Positions 22,018 to 22,076 of a stretch of 22,076 nucleotides of DNA are shown here, piece by piece. Source of the stretch: Desulfobacteraceae bacterium (GTDB lineage Bacteria > Desulfobacterota > Desulfobacteria > Desulfobacterales > Desulfosalsimonadaceae); the NCBI GenBank assembly GCA_021162325.1, contig JAGGYV010000328.1, positions 1 through 22,076 on the forward strand, given 5' to 3'. The translations under genes and the position numbers were made by a program. Below the pieces are notes generated by a model. The model searched no databases. It saw nothing but the letters and a program-made list of their open reading frames with translations, and was not told the DNA's origin. Within the stretch, counting starts at the first letter, position 1. Each line of letters opens with the position of its first letter.

Positions 22018-22076
22018 TTTTCAGCAACGACGACCAATCATGCAATCACATTTATTTTCAATGATTAATTAAAAAG

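Noticed and set aside
19764..22076. Possible integrative element using tRNA-Leu as attachment site
   Set aside because: No integrase gene and no second copy of the tRNA 3' end downstream in the window.
1..22076. CRISPR array or restriction/defence island
   Set aside because: No regularly spaced repeats, cas genes, methylases or nucleases were seen. Repeats present are long, few and inverted.

Overview
The window looks like a chromosomal housekeeping segment from a Gram-negative, anaerobe-like member of the Desulfobacterota (Desulfobacterales-type). This is inferred from the order of the LPS-export/rpoN/PTS-Ntr cluster, a HcyBio (DUF39) homocysteine protein typical of sulfate reducers and methanogens, and moderately AT-rich DNA. 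No rRNA gene or species-specific marker is present, so the assignment is an inference.

Left half (1-9372, all minus strand, read right to left): a closely packed directional block runs from a divergent promoter region near 9.4 kb. It encodes a membrane-anchored M23 metallopeptidase, a DUF39/HcyBio sulfur-incorporating enzyme, signal peptidase I (lepB), aspartate carbamoyltransferase (pyrB), dihydroorotase (pyrC, overlapping pyrB), a PilR/NtrC-type sigma54 activator and an ABC-F ATPase. At the left edge sits a small translationally coupled pair, an 84-aa basic protein and a DUF2283 protein cut by the window.

Middle (9588-17273, plus strand): kdsA, kdsC, lptC, lptA, lptB, rpoN, hpf, ptsN, rapZ, a mannose-family EIIA and rimI. 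Kdo synthesis and LPS transport are followed by sigma54, a ribosome hibernation factor and regulatory PTS parts. Genes overlap or nearly touch, suggesting one or two long transcripts. HPr, enzyme I, HPr kinase, kdsD and kdsB are not in the window.

Right (17286-19849, plus strand): gap, tpiA, secG and a tRNA-Leu(GAG), with hairpin terminators after gap and after the tRNA. The secG-tRNA-Leu(GAG) order is also found in enterobacteria.

Right edge (19850-22076): the least ordinary part. It is gene-poor and AT-rich, with a possible 53-aa membrane peptide, a PilZ-like protein on the minus strand and an unrecognised secreted six-cysteine protein. A MITE-like element of about 155-168 bp with terminal inverted repeats occurs twice in opposite orientation: 18287-18454, where its first bases form the gap stop codon, and 20965-21119, in the leader of the secreted protein. 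A shorter remnant lies at 19920-19964. I see no CRISPR array, complete insertion sequence, prophage or clearly new multi-gene system. The repeat family, the secreted protein and a nine-G tract in the lptA signal peptide are the best leads.
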